Below are positions 12,160-25,170 of a DNA stretch of 64,000 bases, piece by piece; position 1 is the stretch's first letter; the number at the start of each line of letters is the position of its first letter. The stretch covers positions 11,562,001-11,626,000 of the forward strand of contig JAZGTH010000008.1 of assembly GCA_036877525.1 (NCBI GenBank). Direction: 5' to 3'. The position numbers and the translations under genes are program-made. The notes under the pieces are model-generated. The model was not told the DNA's origin. It ran no database searches and worked only from the letters and a program-made list of their open reading frames with translations. The DNA comes from Chromobotia macracanthus (Eukaryota > Chordata > Actinopteri > Cypriniformes > Botiidae).

Positions 12160-12492
12160 CCCAGCTAACAATTTTAGGTTTTAAGAACTTTCCCTAATGT
12201 TTCCATTAAGTATCAAAAACGTTACAAATTTTATTTTCAGAGTTCTTGGAATACTCAAAACTTTGAGCTTTTTAGATGTTGTTTTAACGTTATTGGTTAA
12301 GAATGTTACTCAAACTTTTTGAATTCTATAACTTTTTGATATATATATATATATATACACAACATTAAAGTTGTATATATTACAACTTTATATATTAGAA
12401 CATTAAAGTTCTGTTAATGTTACTGCAAGAACTTTTTGACAACTTTTAGAGAACATTAGCCAACATTCTGAGAATGTTCCCTGTTAGCTGGG
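12160..12492 (+). mobile_element. MITE family 1, full length
   Basis: A complete 333-bp copy with matching terminal inverted repeats, CCCAGCTAACA at 12160 and TGTTAGCTGGG ending at 12492. It has no coding capacity, so it is non-autonomous. A short TA run (12339-12357) and a local 10-bp-stem hairpin (12366-12390) lie in its centre. No clear target-site duplication could be read in the flanks. The superfamily is not assigned. Confidence 0.9.
12366..12390. repeat. Perfect local inverted repeat inside the MITE
   Basis: Arms TAAAGTTGTA and TACAACTTTA (10 bp each) flank a 5-base TATAT loop. Confidence 0.9.
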
Positions 12493-14229
12493 TAGCCTTG
12501 CCACAGGACAGAAGAGTGGTCAGGGAGTTTATTGATGAATTCTTGCTTACCGGGTGTGGTGTTGTTAACACTGCCTCACATATCTCATACTGAAGGAGAG
12601 ACAAAATGACTGGTGAACAAATAAACATGCACATACACACAGGCAGGTTTCCTCACACATACTCTCTTCAACCCATTTAGCTCAAATCCTCTTGCCCCGA
12701 GCAAGTGGATGGGTTGGCATCTTGCTGGGACTGAGAGGGTCTGGCAGGGCCCCACGTCTACAAACTACATCAGCTGCTCCAGCTGAATGAAAAGCACCGC
12801 ATCCCTATTCACTGTAAAATGCCGCTCCGGTCTGCCAGCCTTACAAACACTGTCTCTGAGAGATGCACATGCTGTATGCCTCACTAATGGTGTAGACCTG
12901 GAACAATGAGTCCGGCAGGAGACGTTTTCTGCTTAATGCAACCTTAGATAAAAATCAGGGATTTAGGAGATGACAGAGATACTGTACAGTATGAAAGTGG
13001 CAACAAATCACAACAGGGCTGGTTAAATGACAAAAAAAAACAGAATTCATAAAATAATTCAAGCCTGTTTACCTGTCAGACTGAAGATTTGAAAGCAAGA
13101 GAAAGCTTTTAAATCTCATGTTCTGTTGTACGGTTTACGGTTATTATGTTTATGCTGGATTCCAAAAGTAACCCTTTATTTTGCCTTTAAATCCTTTTTA
13201 TATGTTTCTCTAATCTAGATAAAACACATTAAACAGCTTTTATTGAAGAATTACCCCTCTGTTATACTACAAAGTAGACTTTTTTCTCTCTAGAGATCTC
13301 TAACTTTTCTCTATCGTTGTGACATTGTTTTGTGTTTGGTCACTCTGAGCCAGCCATAACTGTAGAACTGATGCGTCAATGTAAGTATGTTTTTTGAGAT
13401 GGGCCTTGAAGTCTCTCGGACCTCTACTGAAGCTCTACACACATTCATGAGGAAACTAAACCAGTTTATCTGTTCATCTAATTGAGTCAGTTTGATTGGA
13501 TAAACAGCTCCTGACATGTTTCAGCCCATTTACGGTTACTGTGAATTCTTTAAAAAAAGGATTTAAAATGTGATGCACTTACAGGGACACACTCAAAACG
13601 CAAGACATGCACACACACAGATACTCATACAGCAGACTGCAAAATACACATGCTTTATTTTCCGCGAAAAGCATTTTGAATGCATCATACTTTATATTTC
13701 CAGTGTCTGAGAGCAGCTGCTCTTCAGGGACACGAGATGCGCAGCAGCCATATAGGACCTGACTGCAATTTGAAACACTTTGCTGCGTATTTATCTGAGT
13801 GACGACGCAACAAAAGGCAGTACTGTTGAACGCTTATTTATTTATTGACAAAAAAAATGGTTATTGTATGCTTTCCAGAAAATAAAATTTGAACTTTGAA
13901 TTTAGTTATTTCCAAGAAAATAAGAAGGAAAGAAGATTTTTTTCAAAGAAAAGGGTAAAAATATGTTTTGGGCTACGCTTTTGTTCTCTGACAAGAAAAA
14001 TGCGTTGGTCTTTTCTGCCTGATTGTATATTGTTAGAAGCTCTTGATAACGAGATATCGCATTGATATGTTTGTTGACATATTAGCTTGTCACAAAGACA
14101 GCATCCCTAAATAGATAAAAGTGCATTTTAATAAACTGAAGCAGAAGATGTTGTTGAAATATGAATACCACGGCCTTTGTCACCTACAAAGACACCCGAA
14201 CTGTCACGACAGAATGGCAAAAAATGACA
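12493..14229. other. Unique DNA, no gene seen
   Basis: Ordinary AT-rich sequence. No exon, RNA gene or repeat copy could be supported. Confidence 0.55.
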
Positions 14230-14510
14230 AACAAACAAAAAATGTGTCCTGTTTGCCAACGATGAGGTTGATTTGAATATTACAGAGTGAATTCAATTAA
14301 AGTGTCCCCGAATCTGCTTCAGCGTTTTTCCAATAAAGAGGAATGTGATTGTGTGAAGAGTCGCTCTTGGCAATTGGGAAAACAGTCGCTCATTTTCCCG
14401 TCTGGAATTGATAACCTCATTCCTGAGATTTTCCGAAGGTGTCATCAAGAATCACAGCTGAACAGGTGATTAATCATGTTAGCGCTCGCGTTTGTGAATA
14501 AAAGTCAGAT
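14230..14510. other. Candidate conserved non-coding block
   Basis: The sequence is less AT-biased than its flanks, has no simple repeats, and is rich in homeodomain-like and bZIP-like words (CAATTAAAG, GCAATTGGG, GGTGATTAATCATG). A 60-codon frame is open but unremarkable. The call is a judgement of texture, not of alignment. Confidence 0.2.
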
Positions 14511-15942
14511 ATTGTAGATTAAGTCATCTGAAACATATCAGCCAAACCTACTTAGGATCTGATCTGTACTGAGAAACCTGCTGTACGGCTCAAACAAATC
14601 TGATATCATGATACAACATCAACACAATGTGTCACAAAATATACACAGTACCGTGGTATTGTGATATTCACTGTGAGTTTTAATATATAATGTTCTGGTG
14701 ATAGGTTTTATTTTGGACACATTATTCCCCCGAGTTTCTGCCATTATAAGCTGCACTGGACAGAGAAACAATTATACGAGTGTCTGATTGGATGACAAAA
14801 CACGGCATCTCAAGCAGGTCCATGTTTTAGTCCCCAATTAGAGCTAAAACAAGACAAGTGTATAATTTTTGTGCCACTACTGTGACCAAACAGAATTACA
14901 GAAATTATGATAGTTTTCATCGAGTTTTAGCAAACATTCCCTCTGTCTGTCACACAGATAATCCCACCCTAAAGTGAGCCCATATTAACACCACAGGGAG
15001 AGTTTACACCCTTCACTGAAATCACTTTAGTAAAGTACTACTTTTAAAATGACTACCTTACTTGTCTATAGTAGTCACAGGCATAAACAGCAGCCTTTAA
15101 TTGATAATTTAAAAACCCGTGAAGAACCCTTAATAGCCCCTGTATTTTTATGTATGTCTAATTCTCACAAAAAAATATTGCAATTCTGTTTTTTAAACAT
15201 ACTAACTATATCTATTCAAATCCTTTGTCAGATTTTGGAGTGAAATGTGACACCATATATCTGCTGTTGGAGCTTGTGAGTCCAGTCATCTTAAATATAA
15301 CCACTAAACAATCTTTAGAAAACCAGTTTCATTTGCCGCACGCTTTCTGTTTGTACACAACAGGTCCAGCAGCGTCCGTCTGCAGGCAGGCTGATAGATG
15401 GCCATTCTGTGTTGGGAAAGACACCCCTGTAACTCACCCTGCTGGTCAAACACCTGAAAGCAGTTTCAGAAGTGATTCTATTTTAAAAAGTCCCCATGAG
15501 ATGCGACGTGTCCTTGGGGACGCTCAGCCGACTGGAGTCTGTGCATCGGTCTGAGAGCTCCTGTCATAACCACAACAAAAAAAACACTACCATGTTTTTA
15601 TTTATTTATAAATAAAAGTTTGAACAAGTGGATTAGGACATTACGGGGAAATGTGTATACTTCAAATTCAGTAATTCCATACGTTCCATAATAAAATTCC
15701 ATCGGAACCATGAAACGCCATCCTACCCTTTGGAATGTAAACAGTAACAGAACGTCGCTATTAAACATATTATTATTGGCTGTATGCACGGCATAGAAAT
15801 ACCAATAGTAGCTTTATCATAAATGTGACTAATCGCTCTGACAATTATGTTACCTGCATGTTGTGACAGTATTGACCAAAGGCACTTTAAGCTCTAGATT
15901 CAATTTCATTACCAGAGCGGCACATACCTCCACATAAAAGAG

Positions 15943-15946
<4 letters not shown>
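14511..15946. other. Unique DNA, no gene seen
   Basis: The 15225-15554 plus-strand frame (109 codons) has no recognisable domain. Nothing else was identified. Confidence 0.55.

Positions 15947-15978
<32 letters not shown>
15947..15978. repeat. (TA)n microsatellite
   Basis: A 32-bp alternating TA run, followed about 17 bases later by a short AAT run. Confidence 0.95.
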
Positions 15979-15983
<5 letters not shown>

Positions 15984-16499
15984 CATATACAAATAAATAA
16001 TAATAATAAATGTTTTTTTGATTGTATACACAGTAAGGGGATTTAAATGTTTCATTGTGGACAAGCAATCTCAACATCTAGAGGAGTGTATAATTTCTGT
16101 AACTTTGAACAAAATCAATCTGTTGTTTATAACTATAAAACAACAATAAACCAACAACAACATAACAAGTGTCCTTCAGCTGCCTGTGATGATATTTCTG
16201 TCTGGTTTCCTGCCCTTTTATCAGGCTTCAGTAACAACTGCTCAGTTATGAAACTCAAAGCCGTTGATCTATTTCCTTCAAGCGTCAGAATCTCCACACA
16301 AGACATTTGCCACCCAAAAACACTCGGGAGAAAGTCGGATCAAATTCCTTATCCCAGAAATCCAAATGCACTCAGTCCTAAAGTCTAGAAAAATCCAAGT
16401 CTGCGGCGAGCAGCGCCACGACATCTGACTGTGTCCTTTCCAGTCTGTCAGACTAATATTAGACAGGAGGTCTGGGGACACAGAGGCTGACAGAAAGGG

Positions 16500-16769
16500 C
16501 CCAGCTAACAATTTTATATTGTAAGAACATTTTCCTAATGTTTCCACTATGTAACAAAAACATTAAAAATGTTATTTTGAAAGTTCTAGGAACATTCAAA
16601 AACATCCAGTTTCTTAGACATTGTGTTAATGTTACTGTGTGGCTATAAGAATATTACTCAATATTTTTTTAACTCAATCTATTAACATTACTGTAAGAAT
16701 TTTTCAGATAACTTTGAAACTTTTAGAGAACGTTAGCCACTGTTCTGAGAATGTTTTCTGTTAGTTGAG
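16500..16769 (+). mobile_element. MITE family 1, nearly full length
   Basis: The left end is intact (CCCAGCTAACAATTTTATATT) and the right end is slightly mutated (TTTTCTGTTAGTTGAGG). About 60 bp of the centre are missing relative to the 12.2-kb copy. Confidence 0.88.
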
Positions 16770-18307
16770 GGAACAATTTACTGCTTTCAAATCCAGGAGA
16801 GATTACTTCCCCTCTCCACCAAATCTGTGACTACACCAGACCAGACTGACCTTTCAGCAAAGTCTCAAAACAGGGTGTACGGCGACCCTGTGATGGATTG
16901 AGAGTTATATGTTCTGGAGGAAAAAATGCCAGTAAAGGAATGAACGAAGAAAGAAAGGGTGCATGAGGTGGCCATGTCCTATATCACTTCTTGCTGAAGG
17001 CTGAGGAAAAGGTGAGGGAACGTCTGATTCATCTCGTGGGCCCTTGTAGAGACAAGCGATTCGTCAAAGTTTGTCATTGGCTCGGAGGTAACCTTCTGCA
17101 CTGAGATGGAACCAGAGAGACATGAGGAGGGTGTGTGTGTGTAGATTGTCATTTAGACTCCATTTATGAAGCATCTATCATTGATCTGACATTATGTGCC
17201 ATCAGTCCTGGCCAAACATCACAATATGATCTAGGAGTGGATCAAGACTGCCGGCATCAACGGTAAAAAGTTAACTGAGCAAAAGTTTGGCCACAGGGAT
17301 GAAACTGCCTCATGAGTTTGTTTGGGTGATCTGAATACATGAGGAAAATGGACACAAAAACACAACAAACCAAAATTTTATCTATTCATTTTTATACAGC
17401 ACAAGGCAGTTTTAATGTCATCTAAAAACAACATCTAAAACATAAAGCCTTTTACAGAACAACTTACAGGGACCTTTTAGGAACCCCCTGAGAACTATCT
17501 GAAGGTACTGCCACAGCAGAACAAGTTCAACACACACAGACCATGATCTGTGTGATGTCACAACTGTATCGACCAGTCTTCTGTTTTATAAATACAGTAA
17601 CATCTACTTTCATGCAAAGTTCTAGACACGTCAACAGATTTTGAGGATTTGTGAACATTAGTCTCCAACTTTGTTTTAGATGCAAAATGTAAATATTGTA
17701 CTAATTAAATTAACTAAAACAAGTTTTCAGCTTCGGTCCAAACCTAAAAAATGTGCTACAACTACATTTCACATGCAAATAGCTACAAACACTAATGAGA
17801 TCATTTTGAGGGTCCGATGTCTACAATTCCAAATTTGTTCCCTAATACATCAATTTCTAAAACCAAGTTCAAGTTCAAAACTGGATTAATTGGAATAAAG
17901 TCCATTCATTGCCTTTCTCTCCAGTCTGAGAGCATTTCCCGTCCCGTGTCCCAGGCCCCGTGCTCCTGATGTGTTTAGTATGAGAAACTCCTCAGGGACG
18001 GTTAGCATGGTTGCAGCTGTCTGAACAGATTTGCGACTGTCATGCAGACGGTCAGTGATGGCAAAACTGCGAGGTCCCTAAACACTGTTGACACAGCACA
18101 GCGGCTGCATGTTACCGACGACACTCAGTCTGCGTTCTCCTTATTTTCATCAAACCGCTGTCAAGCACGCAGGATAAACGGCTGTAAGCAGCCCACTGTG
18201 ACCTGTGAACACCCGTTTACAGCTGCTGCCCTCCAGGCTTTGTGTATTGTACTTGACCCCATCAGTGAGTAAACTGCTTATATTCTGATTTTTCAGCTGT
18301 TTATACA
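16770..18307. other. Unique DNA, no gene seen
   Basis: Contains a short GT run near 17131. A 76-codon plus-strand frame at 18042-18272 has a GTGAGT donor-like word (CATCA|GTGAGT) near its end but no acceptor of quality. Confidence 0.5.
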
Positions 18308-18400
18308 CCAGTGTTGAGGAAGCTATGTTTAAAGCATGCTACGCTTTAAGCTACCCATGACTCAAGTATGCTACCCTACAATCTACTAAAAAAGAAAGCT
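18308..18400. repeat. Probable fragment of a dispersed fish repeat
   Basis: The start CCAGTGTTGAGGAAGCTA followed by alternating GCTACG.../AAGCTACC words resembles a common teleost repeat beginning AGTGTTGGGGAAGCTAC. The resemblance is from memory, and the copy is too diverged to delimit. Confidence 0.3.
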
Positions 18401-19239
18401 AACCGCATAGAAGACTTTTTTTAAAAAAGACTTTAACCTTTTAAAATATGCAAACACATTATATCATCTTTAAAAGCAAAAACCTTTTTGCATAAATCTT
18501 GAATATGGCAAAAGCATGAAACATTTACACAAAATAAATACAAACAACTGAAGTAAACTCATTTAACACAGATATGAACAAAAGCATTTAAACATATTTT
18601 GCTCTTAAAAACACAGAAGCGTCTGTGCAGAAACACAAGTTGGCAAATCTAGAAACTGATGCACATAAAGTGCCTGAATAAACCAATTCACAAAAATCAA
18701 CTGTGTGCTTAATACAAAGTGACATAAAAATAGAAATGCACATTTTCTTCGTGTAAATGTGTGTCAATTTGTATGTTACTGGAAAAAGTACACTACTGTC
18801 ACACTACTAAAAAAAACATTAGTAGTAAATCTGTACTGTAAACAGGCCTACATTTCTCCATCATTACTCATTTCCCTTCTCCTGTGTCTCGCACTATGTA
18901 ATATTTAGCAAGCCATTAGTTATTAACAGTTAAAGGCTGTTTTGGTGTATCTGAACTTACAGTAACCGTCCACTAACTCACCTCACATAACAAGCACATC
19001 CATAGTCATTTACATGCCACCTCTGGTTTTAAATAATGGATGTCCATTTTCTGTGCATTGGTGCGGGCTGTTTGTTACTGTAATTTGTCTTCCTGACACT
19101 TACGGTGTTCTGCATGGCTGTGTATTTGGTCCCTGTGGGGAAATTGAAAACATCACATAAACACAAGACAGGTAGTAAAGCTGGCGGAGATAAGTGACAG
19201 TGTGCTATTATTACCGCAATTTACTGTATTTGCTCTTTA
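18401..19239. other. Unique DNA, no gene seen
   Basis: AT-rich sequence. It may include further decayed parts of the preceding repeat near 18760-18830 (repeated CACTACT/AGTAGT words). Confidence 0.45.
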
Positions 19240-19590
19240 GCCTGCTGGCCAGACAAAGAAAAGCACTGTGATATTAATCTCCATTGTGCTGTTTTCCATA
19301 GCAATGCACTGGAGAACTCACAGCATGCGCGAGTTGATACAATGAACTCAATAATGCCAATTGAGTTTCCAGACGTTTACGGTCCGCGCCGCTTCATAAA
19401 CATTACAGACAATCTGTGCGGCAGACTGACAATGGAACGGCAGCTGCAAGCATTTCCCGCAGCCATAACCGACAGTCAACAAAAGCAAACACCGCTGTTG
19501 CCAGTTTATCAGTCCTTTAAGCTGTTTCCCGCAGCCAGAACAGGTTCTAATTGTGTACAGAATGTCACCTGGCGACTCTAGTAATTGTGG
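19240..19590. other. Candidate conserved block, open on both strands
   Basis: The block has higher complexity and more CpG than its flanks (for example GGTCCGCGCCGC). Frames of 79 (+) and 81 (-) codons overlap over the same bases, which is typical of a constrained or GC-richer non-coding element. No protein family is recognised in either frame. Confidence 0.2.
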
Positions 19591-19594
19591 CATT

Positions 19595-19851
19595 CCCAGC
19601 TAACAGGGAACATTGGCTAATGTTCTGTAAACGTTCTCTCAAAGTTATCAAAAACATTCTGGCCATACCGTTACTTAAACATCTTTACCAAAAACATTAT
19701 TAAGAAATCCCTAAAAGAGATTTTATATTCTTATAACTAAGCAATAATGTCAATACAACTTTTATAAAAAGGACAGTTTGAGAACTTAAAATAACATTTT
19801 TAAACTTGTTATTAATGGAAACATTATTACAACCTAAAATTGTTAGCTGGG
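19595..19851 (-). mobile_element. MITE family 1, both ends intact
   Basis: The terminal inverted repeats CCCAGCTAACA and TGTTAGCTGGG are perfect. The orientation is reversed relative to the 12.2-kb copy (it begins AGGGAACATTGGC). At 257 bp it is shorter than full length because of internal deletion. Confidence 0.9.
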
Positions 19852-20210
19852 TTTGCGTGTCTTTCATCCATTATGCTGCTAGTTTCGAGGGCGAGCCTCA
19901 ACATACTGCGGATCATGTGCTGTTAGTCTCTGCGTCTCCTTGGAAGTGTCCTTACATGTGCCGTTGGGACGGGGGTGACACAGCCCTGCAGTGCCGTCAG
20001 CCTGGTGCTCAGCTGATGCGTTTTAATGTGCCTCCGTTGTGACAGCTGGTCTGATATAAAGAATTCCCATCACAGAATACAAAGTACGCGGGTTATTGCT
20101 TTCTATGGCACAAATGGAATTGTCAGCTACACAAATAGACTGTGGATGTCAGGGGCGGCACAAGACGAGTCTGAGGCTTTGTGCATTGCTGTTTACACAT
20201 CTGTGGCAAA

Positions 20211-20240
20211 GTGTGTGTGTGTGTGTGTGTGTGTGCGTGT
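20211..20240. repeat. (GT)n microsatellite
   Basis: A 30-bp GT run with one GC interruption. Confidence 0.95.
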
Positions 20241-20495
20241 ACAGTAGTATGAACATGCATGGATGGGGGGTGGGCTGTATTTCTCGCTTTTTTGCCTCTA
20301 CATTGTTTTGAGTACCTCTCAAAAGGGCCTTGAAAGTGAATCAGTGTGTCTTTAAGAGAACTGACATCACATTCAAATAACCTGATGAGGTTTTTTTTAA
20401 AGTACACCAGGTTCAATTCAATCACAGTAAGATTTTGTAGTGTTTTGCTTCCACAGCACTGCAACAGGAGTGTACTGTATACTCACGGTGGTGTA

Positions 20496-20585
20496 CTGTA
20501 GATGTAAAACCTTTGGCTCTGTACCGCCATCTCTGTTTAAAAAATAAAATTGCAGGTTACTTACAGAATTATTTTCTTAATGTGG
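20496..20585 (+). mobile_element. MITE family 2 fragment
   Basis: Recognised by GTACCGCCATCTCTGTTT, then AAATAAAATTGCAGGTTACTT. Only the left portion survives, and the terminal TTAAAGCTGCAATC is replaced by decayed sequence. Confidence 0.75.
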
Positions 20586-22609
20586 ATGACAAATTTAAAT
20601 TCTCTAGTGAAATCACACGCTTCACCTATAAAAATAAGCAGTGGCCTTATTGCAACACCAGATTCCAGCTGTTGTAAGTTAGCACATCATTGCCAAGACA
20701 TAAAGGCTTCAATCACATAGCAGGTAAACAGGCCTCAATCTGATTTCTTCCCCCTCAAATTAAATCAGTTTTTTGGATAAAACTAAGAACACCGAAAATC
20801 TCATTGAATTTGGCATTTTCAATTCCCATCTGTGACACTTCTGCAGTATATGTGGAAAAGATGGCTTTCACTATCAGTCAAAAACTTCTTGATCTGAAGG
20901 CATTTGATTAAATGTTTAAATTAGTTTTATACACAAACATAACTGTGCCAAGATATTTGCTTTTTCATTACAAAAATTAAATTGTATTTATTGATTCATT
21001 TATTTTAAATGGATTACTTGGACCAAATAATGAAGAAAAGCAGCCAATAAGAGCGAAGCATAGATGGAAACTCCTTCAATACTGTTTAAAAGGGTCTCAG
21101 GGTGATGCCTCAAAAAGCTGGTTGATACAATGCCAAGAAAACTGTACATTTTGCAAATTCTAGGCAAAAGGTGTCTTTTTTTTAAAAGCTGAAAGATTTT
21201 TAGCTTTTTGCAACATAATTACCATAGCTCTGTTTATGATATTCTATAGTTTTGATGAGGAATGGTAATTATTTTAAAATGTATTAAAAAATGACAATAG
21301 AGAATGAGTAAATGACCCTAAACCTTTGACCAGACATTTGTTTAGTGTGTGACTTCAATGTGAACAGCCAAGTTAGAATTCATATGATATGATGTCAGTT
21401 TAACTCTGCAAGAAAAAACAGTTAAAAGCAGCCGGCAGCATAATAATACGTGCTATACTTCATTATTATAGGAAGCAATGCCTCTATATTTAGGCCTTTG
21501 TTAATTTTTTTAGAGCTGTTCGAGTGTGGCCACAGGTGTCAAATCTACAGCGCTGGAGAAAAACAAAGCCCTGCTGACTCAAATACCCAGAGATCAGGAA
21601 TAAAAATACAAGTGGCCACTTACTCAAGTTTCTACTTATGTGGGTCGGTTCAGGTGCATCACTCATTCAGAACAGTCTTTATCTGGACCTCTTTAAAGGT
21701 CATGTGACCATCCTCACAGCACTGAGCAGAAAATCAGAACTGAAAAAGGCCAAAAGTGATTCAAAGTGAAGTTAAAATCACTTTACGACACTGACTGCTT
21801 CTTAAACTTCTGCATATAGCCAATCAGAGTGAGTGACCAGATCCAATATCATCCCTCATCTTGCAATGGCTTCTAACCTCAATATATTGATTCTGTATTA
21901 AGCCTATGAAGTTTTGTGATTCATTAAAGTAAAATAACAGACCTGTGTTTGAAACATTACTCCACTGGCTCTCAAAAGACAAAGCTTATGGCACTTTGGA
22001 CAGTCTCTGCAGTCCTGCAGTGACCTCTGGACCCCTGGGAAACAGTGCAGGTAATGCGAGATGTCTTTCAGGTGGCTAATTATACACTAAGGAAAATAGA
22101 GATTTATTGATTAGCAGGGAGCTCAACTGCTGAGCAAGTCCAGTTCAAACTTTCTGCAAAGCAATTAGATGTTACTGCCATTCTTCTCTGTTCCAGCGTA
22201 GAGAATCACAAGGGACCTGCCACGAAGATCAAATAATACACCATGACAGACCTTTTTAAAAAAGAAACCTCCAAAGTTTAAAATCACTTCCCGATTCCAT
22301 CCATTTAAATCTAGAGGATCCACGTGAGGAAAGATATGTCAGAAATTCTCCAAGATCTTCTGTGTGTGACACATTTGATGACTCAAACAAATCCCACGAC
22401 CCCTTGTTGAGGAAGACTAGCATAGACTGGCCTATTGCAGCTGAGGAATGAAAAGTGAAAATGACCTTGAATTAGCTGCGCCGGCTCACTGGAATCGATT
22501 CAGCCTACATGTAAGAGTAGAATTACTGCGGAGAGGTCAGACGGGCAAAGAGCCAGAGAGCAGAGGAACTGCAGATCAGCACAGAGTGAAAGACAAGTCC
22601 ATTCACATA
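20586..22609. other. Unique DNA, no gene seen
   Basis: A 2-kb AT-rich stretch. The 21450-21707 frame (85 codons) is unremarkable, and no repeat family was recognised. Confidence 0.55.
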
Positions 22610-23023
22610 CCCAGCTAACAGTGAACGTTCTCACAACGTTGGCCAACATTCTCAAGTTATCAAAACATGTTCTTGGTGTAACGTTAGTAAAACTTTAGCA
22701 TTTTATATTATATATCAAAAACATTATTCTTAAGTTGTTAGTGGATTGTTTTATACAAAATGCAATTATTTAAACAAAATGTTTAAATAATGATCTTATA
22801 ACCAAGCAATAAGATCATTATATTGTTGATCTTATTGCTCATCATAAGCAATAAGATCAACATTATTAATAATGTTATACCAAGCTTATAATATCATTAT
22901 AAGCAAACCTTAACACAACATATAAAAAATGTTTTGAACATTCCTTAAACCTTTACAATACCATTATTTCTTAATTCTTAAGTGTTTGGAAAACATTCTG
23001 ACAACGTAAAATTGTTAGCTGGG
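22610..23023 (-). mobile_element. MITE family 1, longest copy, with internal palindrome expansion
   Basis: At 414 bp this is the longest copy, with CCCAGCTAACA at the left and TGTTAGCTGGG at the right. The extra length comes from a central region where AGCAATAAGATCA occurs twice directly (22805, 22847) and once inverted between them, and from neighbouring TATAATATCATTATAAGC words. Confidence 0.9.
22824..22862. repeat. Perfect 16-bp-stem hairpin
   Basis: The left arm at 22824-22839 (TGTTGATCTTATTGCT) pairs base for base with 22847-22862 across a 7-base loop. It lies inside the family 1 copy. Confidence 0.95.
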
Positions 23024-23447
23024 TCTACTGGCATACATGTCCATTTCTGTAGACAGAACAGAAAAAATGTATCATATTCCAGAACAAGCATATTGGAAAA
23101 ATGACTATCAATTGAAAAACTATATAAAGAACCTTAAAATGTTTCATGTAGCAACATCAAATTAAACATATTATTCAACACGACTGCATCAAACTTTATC
23201 AGGTAGAAACAGTTTTTAACTACACGTGTGAACTTTTACACGTTTTGAACTTTAAAATATTAAAGACATTCAGTAACTTTTTAACAAATATCAGTAAGAA
23301 GAACTTCATTAAAGGTCAATTTCTAAAAGAAACATAAAAACATGTTTTTATTAGACTGCAAAGTAGCCGGAAAGTTTTAAAATCTTTAAAGTGAAATTAA
23401 TGTCACTACATGCACATTACATGCTGTAAAGAGTCAAATAACACAAT
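23024..23447. other. AT-rich DNA, no gene seen
   Basis: Nothing recognised between the MITE and the next SINE. Confidence 0.6.
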
Positions 23448-23563
23448 TTACATTTATGCTTTTGGCACATGCATTTATCCAAAGCAATCAAGCTATACTT
23501 TTGATCAGTATGTGTGTTTCCTGGGAATCGAACCCACAACTGTTGCGCTGTTAACACAACAGG
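23448..23563 (-). mobile_element. tRNA-derived SINE, partial
   Basis: The plus strand shows the reversed tail (TTTATGCTTTTGGCACATGC, ATTTATCCAAAGCAATC) followed by the reversed B box (CTGGGAATCGAACCC) and part of the anticodon arm. The A-box end is lost. Confidence 0.8.
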
Positions 23564-24889
23564 TTACAAACTTGAGGTAATTCATTCTTCTGCTTACAAA
23601 TCACACATTCAGACAAAAGATCAAATCACTCTTTACCTCCACCAACAAACAGCCACAGGCAAGTGAACGATAAAATATGCCTGGCATGCGTTTGAGATCG
23701 ACTCTTTCCTGGAAAATTGTTACCCAGCCGTTTATATTTACCATAACCTAGTTTGAAGCTGCATGTCCGGAGCGTTAAATCAATATTTGATACAATTTCT
23801 GTCTTTCCTATTACTTATTTATGGGATTTTTTATAAGAGTTTAAACATTGGGTTTATAATTCTGATCAAATCAAATACAACATTTGACATTTTATAATAA
23901 AAACTGAATAGTTTTGGTTTGGGGATGATATAATATAATAACTCTGAGACACTAAACTTGTCTCATAATTATTCTTATAATGGAAACAAGTACATAATTA
24001 AATTAAATCAAGTAACTATTGTTTTGTATTAAATAAACAAGGAAAGAAGCAGTTCATTCACAGCTTAACATTCATGATTCATCTGCAGATTATAAACAAG
24101 AGCATTAATAATAATTAAGGAATTTAGGTTTTAATTGTTTTTGTGCTTTAATACATGGAAATTCTTCACGAAGCAGTCCCAAAGCAACAGGACACTGGAT
24201 TAGATTTTTGTATTCCACCTAATGAAAATTAAAAACTTGAGTTTCTTACTTTTCACACCAGTAACCATTTTTGGGTATGTTATGATCTAACTACATTATG
24301 AACTATTTAAATAAAATGTAATTGGCTAATAAAGATGAATGATTTTAGTATCTTCTGGCTTTAAATCTCTCCTTTTTTAGGTCTTCTGGCTTTAAATCTG
24401 AGCTTTACAGATCAGCTAGGTGTGTATTTCAAATGATACATTCAGACACATACATTTGAGATCCATATACAGGATCTGAAACTGCATGCCATTCAATGAC
24501 AAAGTTTTGCTGGAATTAAACAACATTGTGTTTATGCTGCCCATAATCAAGAAACCTTTTAAAACTGTCAATTCGTTTGACAGATGACAACATCAGGAAG
24601 TTGTGAGCGTGACCTGGAGACGCTCTGGATGACTAACCTTCAGAAATGTCATTCTGTCACTCAATGTGACGGAAAACAGTGTCAGGGCAAAGACAAAGCT
24701 GTCGATAATCAGGTCAGGTCTCCTTCCCTCCTCAACCGTTCCACGTCATCTGCTTTACAATTCATAATCTGTCACCCGATAGATGTGCACGCGTCTCAGT
24801 GCTAACGCGATAGTTATTGTTATTGATGACTAAAACAATGTAAGCATCAGTAATTAACATATTTAACACCAGCCGCCAGAGACAGGACA
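23564..24889. other. AT-rich DNA, no gene seen
   Basis: There is a small direct repeat of CTTCTGGCTTTAAATCT near 24353 and 24382. No gene, RNA or repeat copy could be supported. Confidence 0.55.
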
Positions 24890-25170
24890 AGACTTTTGAC
24901 CTCACGGTCATTTGCATATCTGCATAATTCATGCTCTGTCTCACACTCGTTTGAGGGACCGCGTGAAAACTGTCGTCTCGGTGCAGTGCACGCTGAACTT
25001 TGACCCTAGGTCTGGAACCGCTGATATGTTCGGTTCGATTCAGCAAAGGCCACGATGGGACCCTGTACACATCACAATCTACCTGCTGCTTGTCTGGGGT
25101 CAATTAACAACCCTGGCAAGGTGCCCGGCTTTAATTAATGAGGCCGGGCATAAACTCATCACCCGGGGTT
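24890..25170. promoter_or_regulatory. Candidate conserved element with POU octamer and GC hairpin
   Basis: A block richer in CpG and less AT-biased than its flanks. It carries a consensus octamer ATTTGCAT at 24910-24917. It ends with an 8-bp inverted repeat TGCCCGGC/GCCGGGCA (25122-25129 and 25143-25150) enclosing a TTTAATTAATGAG loop, a homeodomain-type core. Frames on both strands (86 and 113 codons) overlap it but resemble no family. Regulatory function is inferred only from composition and motifs. Confidence 0.2.
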
